DNA from: Lentimonas sp. CC4
Lineage (GTDB): Bacteria; Verrucomicrobiota; Verrucomicrobiia; Opitutales; Coraliomargaritaceae
DNA length: 64,000 bases
Direction: 5' to 3'
NCBI RefSeq assembly: GCF_902728235.1
Contig: NZ_CACVBO010000001.1
Coordinates: forward strand, 1,364,001 to 1,428,000
Shown one piece after another: positions 9,506 to 18,284 of this stretch. The notes beneath the pieces are model-generated. The model searched no databases. It saw only the letters and a program-made list of their open reading frames with translations, and was not told the origin of the DNA. The position numbers and the translations under genes were made by a program. Position 1 is the first letter of the stretch; each line of letters opens with the position of its first letter.

Positions 9506-10018
9506 TTACAAAATCGCGTCGATGGCGTGCACCGCTTGCACCATGCGTTCTTCCTCGCTACCGTGGATTTCGACGTAGGGGATTTTTAAGATGTCGAGGC
9601 TGTCCTTGAAGAGTTCATGCAGCTGTTTCCTGGCCTCGGGGCTTTCGCGTTGGCCTTCGTCGGCGACCCAAGGGATGTCGGGCAGGCAGAGTAAATACAG
9701 GCTGTAGTCGCGTTCGAGGAAGCGGTCGTTGACCCAGTCGAGCACGACATCGAAGTAGTAATTGGCGTAGATGATGGACGACAGGATGTTCGTGTCGTGA
9801 ATGACCAGCCGTTGGGCGCTCGCCAGTGCCGCATCTTCGAGGGCGAGTTGCCCTTCTGCGATCGGTTCGAGATCGTGTGCCTGAAGGTCGCCGTTGAGCT
9901 GCTCGACATAGCTGCGCACGAATTCATCAGTCCAAGGTTCGCCATAATACCCAGAGAGTGCCTGCGCTAGGGTGCTTTTGCCTGTGGATTCGGCTCCGAT
10001 GAGGACGATACGTTTCAT
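9506..10018 (-). CDS. NadR-type nicotinamide riboside kinase (AAA ATPase)
   Basis: This 170-residue P-loop kinase begins MKRIVLIGAESTGKST. It is the size and type of the kinase domain of NadR, which phosphorylates nicotinamide riboside to NMN. The Walker A motif (GAESTGKS) is followed by DEFVRSYVE and a lid region rich in Glu and Arg. The reading frame stays open far upstream, but that stretch is a heptad array and runs into the upstream transporter gene, so the ATG at 10018 is the sensible start. The transporter gene pnuC lies 67 bp upstream on the same strand, giving an uptake-plus-phosphorylation pair for NAD salvage. Confidence 0.88.
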   Translation of the reverse strand: MKRIVLIGAESTGKSTLAQALSGYYGEPWTDEFVRSYVEQLNGDLQAHDLEPIAEGQLALEDAALASAQRLVIHDTNILSSIIYANYYFDVVLDWVNDRFLERDYSLYLLCLPDIPWVADEGQRESPEARKQLHELFKDSLDILKIPYVEIHGSEEERMVQAVHAIDAIL

Positions 10019-10043
10019 GTGTAAGAGGGCTTGAGGAGGGGGG

Positions 10044-10085
10044 GAGAGCTGAGGGCTGAGACTTGAGGGCTGAGAGCTGAGGGGC
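10044..10085 (-). repeat. Heptad tandem array between pnuC and the NR kinase gene
   Basis: Six units (GAGAGCT, GAGGGCT, GAGACTT, GAGGGCT, GAGAGCT, GAGGGGC) abut the pnuC stop codon on one side and end 25 bp before the kinase start on the other. The coding strand is C/T-rich. Confidence 0.85.
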
Positions 10086-10694
10086 TTAGTCTGCGCTTGT
10101 GGAAGGCGCGATTGTGCGTTTCCACTCTCGCCAGCCTTTAATCGCGAGGATGATAAAGACGCTGAACAGAATGACGCTGGGCCAGACCTTGTCGGTGTAA
10201 AAGAACTTGAGATAGACGCAGTCGGAGATGATCCAGAAGATCCAATTTTCGATGTGTTTGCGGCTGAGCATCCACTGCGCGATGAATGCGCAGCACGTCG
10301 CGAAGGCGTCGTAATACGGCAGTCGTGCTTCACCTGTGGTTGACAGTAAAGTCCCGATCGCGGCTGTGCCAGTGATGAGCAGTGCGATGATTGTGAGCCA
10401 ATGCCTGCTTGGGAGGTGCGAAATACTGACTGCGTCGTCCTCTCGATCCGAGTTCCTAGACCATTGATACCAGCCATAGCCAGCGATGCCGACGAAGGCG
10501 ATATTCATACCGCCAAAGGCGTAGTAGCCTCCGCGGAAACTGATATAGATATAGGCGGAGTAGCACAGGATGAAGAGCGGCCACGCAATAAGCTTCTCTT
10601 TAATACTGAGCCAGACTCCGGTGATACCCATCACCATTGCGAACCAGTCGATCAGGCTGATCGACTGAAGTTGTTCCAATAAAGTGTCTAACAT
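10086..10694 (-). CDS. pnuC: Nicotinamide riboside transporter PnuC
   Basis: This 202-residue inner-membrane carrier has about seven hydrophobic helices. PnuC hallmarks are visible: FAMVMGITGVWLSIKEK near the start, GYGWYQW in the middle, and the C-terminal ENWIFWIISDCVYLKFFY. It takes up nicotinamide riboside by facilitated diffusion driven by phosphorylation inside the cell, which fits the NadR-type kinase encoded directly downstream. An upstream in-frame start would make a REP element code for protein, so the ATG at 10694 is preferred. Confidence 0.92.
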   Translation of the reverse strand: MLDTLLEQLQSISLIDWFAMVMGITGVWLSIKEKLIAWPLFILCYSAYIYISFRGGYYAFGGMNIAFVGIAGYGWYQWSRNSDREDDAVSISHLPSRHWLTIIALLITGTAAIGTLLSTTGEARLPYYDAFATCCAFIAQWMLSRKHIENWIFWIISDCVYLKFFYTDKVWPSVILFSVFIILAIKGWREWKRTIAPSTSAD

Positions 10695-10757
10695 TGAGTG
10701 TGGGGCACTTTGGGGAGGGGGCGCGCTCAGTCGTCGTGGTGGGGAGCGTGATGAAAA

Positions 10758-10780
10758 ACAGACAGAAATGTCTGTATCAC
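10758..10780. repeat. REP palindrome, single copy
   Basis: One unit of the window-wide REP family (ACAGACAGAAATGTCTGT core followed by ATCAC). It lies in the 94-bp gap between the Dabb-domain gene and pnuC. Confidence 0.8.
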
Positions 10781-10788
10781 GTAGCACT

Positions 10789-11088
10789 TTAGTCGGCGTC
10801 GTAGATTTTTACCTTCTTCCAGTAATCCTTGTTGTCGTTAATGAACGCCGTGTGGATCGGGTCTGCTTGATACGCATCGTGCGCGGCGATGTCTTTGACG
10901 ATGACGGTCAGTGCAAAGTCGTAAGTGGTATCGACGACTGGGCGCTCTGCGGTTTTCGCAGGTGTGCCGATGTAGATGGCTTCGGCGTGTTGGATGCCTC
11001 GCATGGTTTCTAGAGAGAGGCGGAACTCGGTGTATTTATCGCCATCGAGGTCCTTTTTGAGCCAGAAGTATACAGTGTGAATCAGCAT
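10789..11088 (-). CDS. Dabb-domain (stress-responsive alpha/beta barrel) protein
   Basis: This 99-residue protein begins MLIHTVYFWLKKDL, the typical opening of Dabb ferredoxin-like barrels. It keeps the spaced hydrophobic strands and the conserved HxxY-P-H segment (HDAYQADPIHTAFI). Proteins of this family form small dimers and have been linked to stress responses or small-molecule chemistry; no substrate can be assigned. It lies between thrH and pnuC on the same strand, with 41 bp to thrH. Confidence 0.85.
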   Translation of the reverse strand: MLIHTVYFWLKKDLDGDKYTEFRLSLETMRGIQHAEAIYIGTPAKTAERPVVDTTYDFALTVIVKDIAAHDAYQADPIHTAFINDNKDYWKKVKIYDAD

Positions 11089-11129
11089 ATGTTGTGGGGG
11101 GTCTTGTGTTTTGTGGGGTGAATAAAAAC

Positions 11130-11729
11130 TTACAGCTTAGCTGCAATGATCGCTTGTAGCTCTGCGTGATTGCGTGCGACTGGTAGCTCTGGGCGTTCTT
11201 CGGTCAGGCGATCTGGTGGGCAGAACAGAAGACCTTCATCAGCGCAATCGATCATAGAGAGATCGTTGTAAGAGTCGCCCGCTGCAATGGTGTCGAAGTT
11301 CAATGCACGGAAGGCTTCGACGGCCTTGCGCTTGTGGTCTGGCAGGCGGAGCTTGTAGTCCGCGATGCGGCCCGTTTCGTCGATCACCAAATCGTGGCAG
11401 AAGAGGGTTGGGTTGCCGAGCTTGGCCATTAATGGACCCGCGAATTGGCTGAATGTGTCCGATAGGATCACGAGACGAGTCTGTGAGGTCACCCATTCGA
11501 CGAATTCCTTCGCGCCGGGGAGTGGATCGAGCGTGCCGATGACTTCTTCGATGTCGGCTAGCTTGAAGCCTTCTTTGTCGAGAATGTCCAAGCGGTAGCG
11601 CATGAGCGTATCGTAGCAAGGCTCATCACGCGTAGTGCGCTTGAGGGCTTCGATCCCAGTTTTTTCCGCGAAGGCGATCCAGATTTCGGGGATGAGCACT
11701 CCCTCAAGGTCAAGACATACGATATTCAT
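11130..11729 (-). CDS. thrH: Phosphoserine phosphatase / homoserine phosphotransferase ThrH
   Basis: This HAD-superfamily enzyme of 199 residues resembles Pseudomonas ThrH along its full length (CLDLEGVLIPEIWIAFAEKT). The nucleophile aspartate is residue 7 in DLEGV. Motif 2 is ILSDTF and motif 4 is AAGDSYND. ThrH dephosphorylates phosphoserine and can pass the phosphate to homoserine, linking serine and threonine synthesis. The ATG at 11729 matches the family start. A TTG ten codons upstream is possible but would add an atypical tail. Confidence 0.93.
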   Translation of the reverse strand: MNIVCLDLEGVLIPEIWIAFAEKTGIEALKRTTRDEPCYDTLMRYRLDILDKEGFKLADIEEVIGTLDPLPGAKEFVEWVTSQTRLVILSDTFSQFAGPLMAKLGNPTLFCHDLVIDETGRIADYKLRLPDHKRKAVEAFRALNFDTIAAGDSYNDLSMIDCADEGLLFCPPDRLTEERPELPVARNHAELQAIIAAKL

Positions 11730-11781
11730 GCCTTCTAAACCGCTAGAATCGTAATCCAAGTCAATCTCAATCAGGCTTTGG

Positions 11782-12342
11782 TTATCCTGCAGGTGGGAAT
11801 TGCGCCAAGGTTTCGATGATGATTTCGCGAATCTCGGCGTCGGTCGGTGCGTTCCAGCCGAGGCGCTTTACGTAGGCACCGCGCCAGACGAGTTCCTTCG
11901 ATTGCATGTCGATGATGTCGACGATGAAGGTGCCCTCCTCGTATTGATCGATTTGGACACTGGAGTAGCCCCCGAAGCCACTATAAGGGTAGCGGCGGTA
12001 AGGCGCTGGGCCGACACCGAGGTCGTTGAGCTCGGTGACTGTTTTCTTGGCGGTGCTAAAGGTGACGCGAAAGTCTGGTTTTTCACAGCCTTTGGAGAAG
12101 CCACGCATTTCAAGCACCGCGTTGAGTTCGCGCTCGATGCGGCGGTCCACGATCGGGCTGAGCACGATGTCTTGATAGTTGGCGCGCAGCTCTCGTGAAT
12201 CGACTTCGAAGCATTGGTAGCTTTGAAATTTAGGTGCGGCCTCGCGGTCGTAGTCGACTCGGACGGGGGAGACACAGCCGAGGAGTGCGAAGAGGGGGAG
12301 GAGCAGTAGAATACGAGACGCGAGTTTCATCATGTTAGGCAC
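11782..12342 (-). CDS. DUF4136 lipoprotein
   Basis: This 186-residue secreted lipoprotein has a lipobox (LFALLGC) that would anchor it to a membrane at about residue 23. The remainder has the DUF4136 pattern: VDYDREAAPKFQSYQCF near the start and a C-terminal region with VDIIDMQSKELVWRGAY. Two extra methionines at residues 4 and 5 are equally good starts. The function of DUF4136 proteins is unknown. It stands alone between thrH and the porin gene. Confidence 0.88.
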   Translation of the reverse strand: MPNMMKLASRILLLLPLFALLGCVSPVRVDYDREAAPKFQSYQCFEVDSRELRANYQDIVLSPIVDRRIERELNAVLEMRGFSKGCEKPDFRVTFSTAKKTVTELNDLGVGPAPYRRYPYSGFGGYSSVQIDQYEEGTFIVDIIDMQSKELVWRGAYVKRLGWNAPTDAEIREIIIETLAQFPPAG

Positions 12343-12388
12343 GAGTGTGACGCGTTATATTACAAAGGCAATCCATCAAGGGGCTTCG

Positions 12389-14065
12389 TCAGAAGGTCTT
12401 TACGTAATTAACGATGAAGCGCACGTCTTCGGCGTCGTCACCATCTGAGCCGTCTTGATGATTTTTGGCAGTTCGCAATCGAAACCAGAGGTTGGGGATG
12501 CTTTTAGGGTAGTAGTCGAAATTCCAATTGACTTCGTATTGATCGGGCGAGGCGTTGCTGCCGCTGTCGGGTGTGTTGCCGTAGGTCCAGCGCATGGAGG
12601 TGACGAAGCCTTCATCAGCTTTGCCTGAGAATCGATAGCTCAGACTGCCGCCGATGGCCTTCTCGCCGGCGCGGTCGAAGTCGGAAATCATCATTGAATT
12701 GAAGCTGGGGGAGCCGCCCCAAGGGGTGAGCATCTTCTCATCGGAGCCAGTGTGGGTAAATACTAGAGTGCTCACTAGTTTCTCGTAGCTAGCGCGTAAC
12801 TTCACTCCGTATTGCTGAGTCGAGACGCTACCGATGAGTTCATTGCCGATACTGCGTTGGTCTGAGAATTGGAAACCAGCGTCGAGGTGGATGAGATCAA
12901 AGAGTGGGAGGGTGGCATTGGTTTCTAAGTAAAATACGTTGAGGGTATTGGGGTTGTTGAGTTCGACGAAGCCGACGTTGGAGTTCTCGTTCAACTTATA
13001 GTGTAGTCCGAATGTATAGATGCCTTCGTCGCTATTCTCTGCACCCGCTTGCTCCGAGAGGGATTCGAAGTCAGAGCCGGTGCGCTCACGCATGCCATGC
13101 ACGTAGCCGAGCCCATATTTCAGTGCTTTGTCGGAGTCTGGCGTGGATCGAATGGTGTAGGCCTCAAATGTGTTCGGCACCATGCGCGAATCGTTTGAAT
13201 TGATATAGGGTAGGTCGATGAGTTGGATGCCGAGTCTGAAGTCAGCGTCTCGAATCTTCAGGTTTAGATTTGCTTCGGTGATGACTGTGTAACCATTGTT
13301 TCCTCTTAATAGCCCTGCGCTATCATCATCGTCTTGGTCGTCGCTAGAGGACATCACTTTTTGCGAGGTGTGCGCGGTGAGGCGGATCGAGGCAAAGTCT
13401 TGATACATCCCTGACTTCAGGCCCAAGCCCCCGCCGATGGCGAAGGCCTCGGAGGTGTCGCCATTGCCAGAATCGTAGTAGCGGTAGTAAGCTCGAGGCG
13501 CGATGAAGTAGGTCGTATTGTCAATAAACGGGACGCCCGTATGGTGCAATTTCTCGTCCAGTCGCTCTGCTTCTTGCGTCAGGGGGGAACTGTCTTGGTT
13601 GAAGCCGACGCGTTCGGAGGAGTCGTCTGGCGCATCGATCGTCACGGCCGAAGTGTCACTCTGAATGGGAGCAGTCGCTGCAGGTTTTTTGAAGGGGAGC
13701 ACGACCTCAGGTTTGGCCGGTGTGGTTTCTGCCGCGAGTGTGGCTTCGGCCTGCTCGGTTGTAGCGGCTGTTGCTGAGGTGAGGCTCGTCTGTTCAGGCG
13801 CGTTTGGTTTGTCTGCGTCGATGGGCTGGTCGAGTGGAGACGTCTTCGTGCCGAAGCCGACGCGCTCGGAGGATTCATCCAGTCCGCTTGAAAGCGGGGT
13901 GCTGGGCGTTTCGGGGTTCGCCTCTTGTGCAACAGGAGCTTCGGCAGATGGCGTGTCGCTACTGTCGACGACCTCCGATGCGCTCAGGCTGGTGAGCACG
14001 CTGCAGGCGATGCACAGCAAGATGCATTGTAGTTGGCTAATTGATCTAGGTTGGGTGCGCTGCAT
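12389..14065 (-). CDS. OprD-like outer-membrane porin with a repeat-bearing N-terminal linker
   Basis: This 558-residue protein has a signal peptide (about 1-29), then about 150 residues of Pro/Thr/Ala/Glu-rich linker, then a beta-barrel from about residue 180 to the terminal aromatic residue. The barrel contains LPYINSNDSRMVPNTFEAY, close to the SND-R-PQTFEG segment of OprD porins. The linker holds two copies of SSERVGF (residues 65-71 and 149-155), each followed by a similar SPL segment. OprD-type channels take up small carboxylates or peptides; the substrate here is unknown. It is one of three barrel genes on the minus strand below the sulfatase. Confidence 0.78.
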   Translation of the reverse strand: MQRTQPRSISQLQCILLCIACSVLTSLSASEVVDSSDTPSAEAPVAQEANPETPSTPLSSGLDESSERVGFGTKTSPLDQPIDADKPNAPEQTSLTSATAATTEQAEATLAAETTPAKPEVVLPFKKPAATAPIQSDTSAVTIDAPDDSSERVGFNQDSSPLTQEAERLDEKLHHTGVPFIDNTTYFIAPRAYYRYYDSGNGDTSEAFAIGGGLGLKSGMYQDFASIRLTAHTSQKVMSSSDDQDDDDSAGLLRGNNGYTVITEANLNLKIRDADFRLGIQLIDLPYINSNDSRMVPNTFEAYTIRSTPDSDKALKYGLGYVHGMRERTGSDFESLSEQAGAENSDEGIYTFGLHYKLNENSNVGFVELNNPNTLNVFYLETNATLPLFDLIHLDAGFQFSDQRSIGNELIGSVSTQQYGVKLRASYEKLVSTLVFTHTGSDEKMLTPWGGSPSFNSMMISDFDRAGEKAIGGSLSYRFSGKADEGFVTSMRWTYGNTPDSGSNASPDQYEVNWNFDYYPKSIPNLWFRLRTAKNHQDGSDGDDAEDVRFIVNYVKTF

Positions 14066-14182
14066 CTTTAGCGTGCTGGTGTTGAACGTGGAGAAGTATT
14101 CCTAGGGTTTGAGGATTTTAAGTCTCTAGCAATGCCGAACTTTTCTGAGGGCAGGTCTCTACTTCGAGGAGAGTCGAAACGA

Positions 14183-14214
14183 AAATGGCCAACCAAAGTC
14201 CTTGGTTGGCCATT
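14183..14214 (-). terminator. Terminator of the fadL-like gene
   Basis: A 13-bp perfect stem (AATGGCCAACCAA and complement) with a 5-base loop lies 26 bp past the stop codon. The T-run on the minus strand is short. Confidence 0.75.
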
Positions 14215-14239
14215 GTGTGAATGGTGCTTCGAACTATGG

Positions 14240-15472
14240 CTAGAACCGGCGTTGTGCGGTAAAGCCGGCGATGACTAGCATGTTTGTTTCGAACTCGCCT
14301 TTGATGCGTTCGCCTTGAGCGACTTGATCGACTTCGGCATCGCCGGAGAAGATGACGGTCGCGCCGACGGAGCACTTCCAGTTCTGGTTCTGATTCCATG
14401 CATAGGCCGCTGAGAATTTATATTGTTCATCCACTGCGAAATCAATGGTGCGGTCGTCATCATCGACTGGCGAACTCTCATAGCTAAAACCGAAGCTGAA
14501 GGCGCTGTCTTCCATGAAGCGAGTGAAGGCGACGCCGCCGTGCCAAGTATCTTTCCAGTTGCGGTCGAGGGTTACCGGTGCGCCGTTGCTGATCGTGACA
14601 TGATTATCGCTGAAGGTGGACCACTCTTGCCAGCCGAGGTTGAAGGCGGCGACCCATTCATCTGTGAGTTCGTAGCTAATGCCTGCTTCAATCCATTGCG
14701 GATTGTCCCAGTCGAGATCGAGATCGCTTTTGCCGTCGAGTGGACCTGCGTTCTTGATCTTGAGGTCACCTTCGAGTTCGACATCCATCTCTGCGCGATA
14801 AACGAGGCCGAAGAGTGTCTTCTCGTTGATTTGATAAGTGAGCCCGAAAAAGGGTTGGGTGCCCCAGTCCTCCATATCATCGAATTCTGCGGAGCCGTCT
14901 GAGCCTAGCGGAAGCGGTGATTTGATTGCGAGTTTCTGGTAAAACTGAGTATTGATGATGCTGACGCCTGCGCCAATGGAGAGGTCTTCAGTGACTTGGT
15001 AGCCGACAGCAGGAGAGATGCTCAACCCTTGGAGAGACACTTCAGTGGCACCATACCGACCGACCCAGTTGTCGCCGAAATCATCACCGCCACCCATTGC
15101 GCCGACAATGGAGAAGCCCAATGAGAGGTTTTCATTGTATTGCTTAACCGCAAAGAAACTAGGGATCGCCGCAGGAACACCCGCGTCGCCACCGTCGCCA
15201 CCGCCGGCAGTGGAAGCGGACGAGGAATCGAATTTACGGATTGGCACAATGACTTGTGAGCCCAGTAGCATTTCGTCCGAGTCGAGCCCAGTCATGCCAG
15301 CAGGATTGGCCCACGCGGAGTCGGCCATTTTATTATTCACTGGATTGACGACCCCACCGGTGCCGAGGCTGCCAGGGGTGCCGACTTCGGATAGGTAAAA
15401 TGCCGCTCCATGGATTGATACGGATGTGAGCGTAAAAAATGCTGTGAGTTTGAGTGCTGTGCTGTGGTTCAT
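14240..15472 (-). CDS. FadL/OmpP1-family outer-membrane transporter
   Basis: This 410-residue barrel protein has a signal peptide ending near residue 23 (GAAFYLSEVGTPG follows). It has the conserved ANPAGMTGL hatch segment found in FadL family channels. The C-terminus ends in an aromatic residue (RRF), as outer-membrane proteins do. FadL relatives carry long-chain fatty acids or other hydrophobic molecules across the outer membrane. It follows the barrel and sulfatase genes on the same strand, although hairpins separate the transcripts. Confidence 0.88.
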   Translation of the reverse strand: MNHSTALKLTAFFTLTSVSIHGAAFYLSEVGTPGSLGTGGVVNPVNNKMADSAWANPAGMTGLDSDEMLLGSQVIVPIRKFDSSSASTAGGGDGGDAGVPAAIPSFFAVKQYNENLSLGFSIVGAMGGGDDFGDNWVGRYGATEVSLQGLSISPAVGYQVTEDLSIGAGVSIINTQFYQKLAIKSPLPLGSDGSAEFDDMEDWGTQPFFGLTYQINEKTLFGLVYRAEMDVELEGDLKIKNAGPLDGKSDLDLDWDNPQWIEAGISYELTDEWVAAFNLGWQEWSTFSDNHVTISNGAPVTLDRNWKDTWHGGVAFTRFMEDSAFSFGFSYESSPVDDDDRTIDFAVDEQYKFSAAYAWNQNQNWKCSVGATVIFSGDAEVDQVAQGERIKGEFETNMLVIAGFTAQRRF

Positions 15473-15513
15473 GCAGATATGTGGTTTGGAGGTATGCTCG
15501 TATGTCTAGGTTC

Positions 15514-15544
15514 AAAAACGCTCGGTCGATTTCGACCGAGCGTT
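15514..15544 (-). terminator. Terminator upstream of fadL-like gene
   Basis: A perfect 13-bp stem (15517-15529 with 15532-15544) with a 2-base loop is followed on the minus strand by five T. It sits 25 bp beyond the stop of the small secreted-peptide ORF, so it ends that transcript. Confidence 0.88.
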
Positions 15545-15568
15545 GATAAATCTATAAGGCAAAGCTTT

Positions 15569-15679
15569 TTACATCATCGGAGTCTGGCTCTTGATGAGGA
15601 ATGCCTCGACCGCATGCGTTTGCGTGAATGCCGAAACTACGAGTGCGGCGCTGGTGAGGATTTTTTTGGTAAGTATCAT
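15569..15679 (-). CDS. Tiny secreted peptide ORF (36 residues)
   Basis: The ORF has ATG at 15679 and TAA at 15569. It begins MILTKKILTSAALVVSAF, an apparent Sec signal peptide with a likely cleavage after THA. That would leave about 13 residues (VEAFLIKSQTPMM). It lies 26 bp after the stop of the barrel gene on the same strand and is followed by its own strong terminator, which argues that the stretch is transcribed. There is no obvious Shine-Dalgarno sequence. It may be a real small exported peptide or the remains of a larger secreted protein. Confidence 0.45.
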   Translation of the reverse strand: MILTKKILTSAALVVSAFTQTHAVEAFLIKSQTPMM

Positions 15680-15705
15680 GGTTCGGTTAGTTTTTTATCG
15701 GGATA

Positions 15706-16452
15706 TTAGTATTTGAAGCGGATGCCGACGCCAAGTCCCCAATCGTAAGCTCGGTCATCGCTGAGGCCTGCTAGGAAATCGGTGTAGAGGGCGACGCGTT
15801 GATTGAGGTTTTTGCCGAGTTGTAGTTCGATGCTGGCGGGGGTGTTGCCATCGTTGTTCCACTCGACAGGGAGCTTGGCGTCGAGTTTCGCCCAGTAGCT
15901 ATCAGCAAAGGGTTGAAGGGCGATCAGGCGAAAGGCGGTGGTGTTGACATTGTCACCGCTGTAGCTGACGTAGTGCTGGACGAGTGGAATGAGCATCAAG
16001 TTGTTTTTGAAGCCCATTGCGATACCAACCAAAGGCGCCACTTGATCGGAGTTGAAGCCGATGCCTTTGTCTTCATCGCCGAGGTCGATAATCCATTCCG
16101 CGCCAACCGCGAGACGGTATTTGAAATGTTCGGTTTTTCCCTCCATTGGGAAATAGATGGCTTTGACGCTGGTGGACTCCCAGCCGTTTTCACTTTGCCC
16201 GGTCGCATTGGTCTCCCAGTAGTGAAGCTCGTATTTGATCTTTAATTTGTCGTTGGCCATGAATGCGCCATCGACATAGACATCGTTGATGGTGCCAGCA
16301 TCGGCATCGAGTGACTGCCAGCGGATGTCGGTGTTTTTCGCTTTGGCGAGCGGATTACTGGCGTTTTCTTGCGGTGCTTCGGGCTCAGAGGCGTGAGCCG
16401 TTAAGGCCACTAGAGCTACGATGGATAAGGTGAGAGGGAGTTTCATGTTCAA
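15706..16452 (-). CDS. Outer-membrane beta-barrel protein, uncharacterised
   Basis: This 248-residue protein has a signal peptide cleaved near THASEPEA (residue 21). The rest shows alternating hydrophobic and polar strands and ends in IRFKY, a terminal aromatic residue typical of outer-membrane barrels. No named family is recognised with confidence. It lies downstream of the sulfatase gene with a terminator between, and the small secreted-peptide ORF follows it. A channel or a structural role is likely. Confidence 0.75.
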   Translation of the reverse strand: MNMKLPLTLSIVALVALTAHASEPEAPQENASNPLAKAKNTDIRWQSLDADAGTINDVYVDGAFMANDKLKIKYELHYWETNATGQSENGWESTSVKAIYFPMEGKTEHFKYRLAVGAEWIIDLGDEDKGIGFNSDQVAPLVGIAMGFKNNLMLIPLVQHYVSYSGDNVNTTAFRLIALQPFADSYWAKLDAKLPVEWNNDGNTPASIELQLGKNLNQRVALYTDFLAGLSDDRAYDWGLGVGIRFKY

Positions 16453-16476
16453 TTTCGGAGGGGTGTGTCTGAAAGC

Positions 16477-16509
16477 AAAAAAGCGGCGCTCAGTGTTGAG
16501 CGCCGCTTT
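16477..16509 (-). terminator. Terminator of the sulfatase gene
   Basis: Arms AAAGCGGCGCTCA (16480-16492) and its complement (16497-16509) surround a 4-base loop. The A-run at 16477-16482 gives a T-run on the minus strand. Confidence 0.92.
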
Positions 16510-16523
16510 GGTTCACTTAATTA

Positions 16524-18173
16524 TTAGTGCCAAGACATGAATATCTCGACGGTTTCTTTAGACTCGGGGCGTAGGTTTTCGATGCCTTCATAGGGCTTGC
16601 CCTTGCCGAGTGGTGCGTGCGGATACTTGCCGATCGCCATCATGTGACGCTTGATCATATCCTGAAAGCTGGCACCTGACCAAAGGACTGCGCCGATGTG
16701 GGCGTTTTCTTCGCGGGGGTCGCGGAAGACGTTGAAGACTGGCGCGGCAGCGCCAGGCACGCCGGCTCCTGGCACGTGCATCTTCATCTCTTGTTTGACC
16801 ACGGAACGGAGGATTTCGTTCTCGTAGATATATACATAGTCGCGGCGACCGTGGTGTTCGCCATTGAGGAGGAGAGCGGTTTGGTCAACGCCGTCGATCA
16901 CGCGGTCGCGTGGGATGTAGTCGGTGGCTTGGGCGATGCGAGCAAAGGTGGTGTAGAGGTCGGAGACATGCATGATGTCACCTGCGTAGGAGTCGGCCTC
17001 GATGACTCCTGGCCAACGTGCAAATGCATCGACGCGCACGCCGCCTTCGAGGTGTTGGGTCTTGCCGCCACGATAGATCAGCTGGCTGAGGCCAGAGGTG
17101 CCTTCGTAGTGATACATGAGACCATTGTCGGCCATGAAGACCACGAGTGTATTATCCGCTTCGCCAGTGGCTTCGAGGCGATCCATGAGTTCGCCGATCA
17201 TGCCATCTAGCACTTGTAGCTTTTCAGCCATGAAGCCGCCGTTGAGTGATTCTGGGTTTTCGTCCAAGACGAAGTTAAGCGGGTAGAGCGGCCAGTATTG
17301 TAGATAGAACGGCTCATCTTTGGCGGCGAGCTGGTCGACTTGCTCCAGAATTTGGCGTTGGTAGCGCTCGTTCATTTCTACGTAGTGCGCGTGCGTCCAT
17401 TCTTCGCCTGGTTCGAGGTCGATCTCGCGAGCCAGACCGCCGACTTCTGCTTCGACGCCAGTAACTAGACCGTATGGGCGGAAGCGTTTATCGAGTTCAA
17501 ATTCCCCGCTTCGCATGGAGCGATTGTAGCCGAACTGGTTGTTCGCCATGGCGGACTCCTTGGTCATCACCGTCAGCTGCACCTGCTGGTGCAGTGGAAA
17601 TGCTGCGTAATCGAAGCCCTGGTTGTGCGGGTAAGATTGCTCGATGTCGCCTTGGTGCCATTTGCCAATGTGCGATGTATTGTAGCCCGCTTCTTTGAGC
17701 ACTTCGGCAATGGTGACTTCTTCGGCAGGTAGGCCTTCGCCGACCAGTGCGACTTTGACTTCTTTCAAACCTGTGCGCACGGGGTGGCGGCCTGTGAGGA
17801 AGGCGGCGCGTGTCGGTGTGCAGGACGGCTCGGTATACATCCGCATCAAATTGAGGCTTTCTTCGGAGAACTTATTAATGTTGGGCGTTTTGATGCCCAT
17901 CACGTAATTCATCTTCGGGTTGCCCATTTGGCCGAAGCTGACGTCGTCGATCAGAATGTAGAGAATGTTGGGGCGCTTGCCGCCATTGGCATCGCGAATT
18001 TCGGCGAGCTTGGCATCGACCTGCGTGTCTTCCGCAGCCCACTGCTCGGCGTATTGTGCTTTGACGAAATTGAATTCACCGTCGTGGATGATCTCGTCGG
18101 CGAAAGCAGAAGTGATTGATAGTAGAGTTGCTGCCAATGTGCTGATACAGCAGTGGAGGTTTTTATAGTTCAT
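16524..18173 (-). CDS. Secreted type I sulfatase
   Basis: This 549-residue sulfatase hydrolyses sulfate esters, probably in the periplasm, after a signal peptide of about 25 residues. The formylglycine motif is C118-T-P-T-R, so an FGE-type maturase encoded elsewhere is required. The calcium-binding pair DD follows NILYILI near residue 70, and HIGKWHQGD and VVFMADNG supply further active-site residues. It groups with arylsulfatase A-like enzymes; the natural substrate is likely an algal or animal sulfated compound. It diverges from an AraC-type regulator gene, which is a likely controller. Confidence 0.94.
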   Translation of the reverse strand: MNYKNLHCCISTLAATLLSITSAFADEIIHDGEFNFVKAQYAEQWAAEDTQVDAKLAEIRDANGGKRPNILYILIDDVSFGQMGNPKMNYVMGIKTPNINKFSEESLNLMRMYTEPSCTPTRAAFLTGRHPVRTGLKEVKVALVGEGLPAEEVTIAEVLKEAGYNTSHIGKWHQGDIEQSYPHNQGFDYAAFPLHQQVQLTVMTKESAMANNQFGYNRSMRSGEFELDKRFRPYGLVTGVEAEVGGLAREIDLEPGEEWTHAHYVEMNERYQRQILEQVDQLAAKDEPFYLQYWPLYPLNFVLDENPESLNGGFMAEKLQVLDGMIGELMDRLEATGEADNTLVVFMADNGLMYHYEGTSGLSQLIYRGGKTQHLEGGVRVDAFARWPGVIEADSYAGDIMHVSDLYTTFARIAQATDYIPRDRVIDGVDQTALLLNGEHHGRRDYVYIYENEILRSVVKQEMKMHVPGAGVPGAAAPVFNVFRDPREENAHIGAVLWSGASFQDMIKRHMMAIGKYPHAPLGKGKPYEGIENLRPESKETVEIFMSWH

Positions 18174-18284
18174 AGACGGGTAGGTCTTGGATTTTCGTAT
18201 ACAGAGTCGTTAAACCATGCACCATAAGCTTTAGATTGCAACTGGGTGTCCTATCGAAAATTCGCAACTTTTTTAACTTATAGT

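Noticed and set aside
10019-10477. Longer NR kinase reading frame
   Set aside because: The extension crosses the heptad array and overlaps pnuC on the same strand; the P-loop domain starts at the ATG at 10018.
10695-10787. Longer PnuC start
   Set aside because: The added residues would be encoded by a REP element and do not resemble PnuC.
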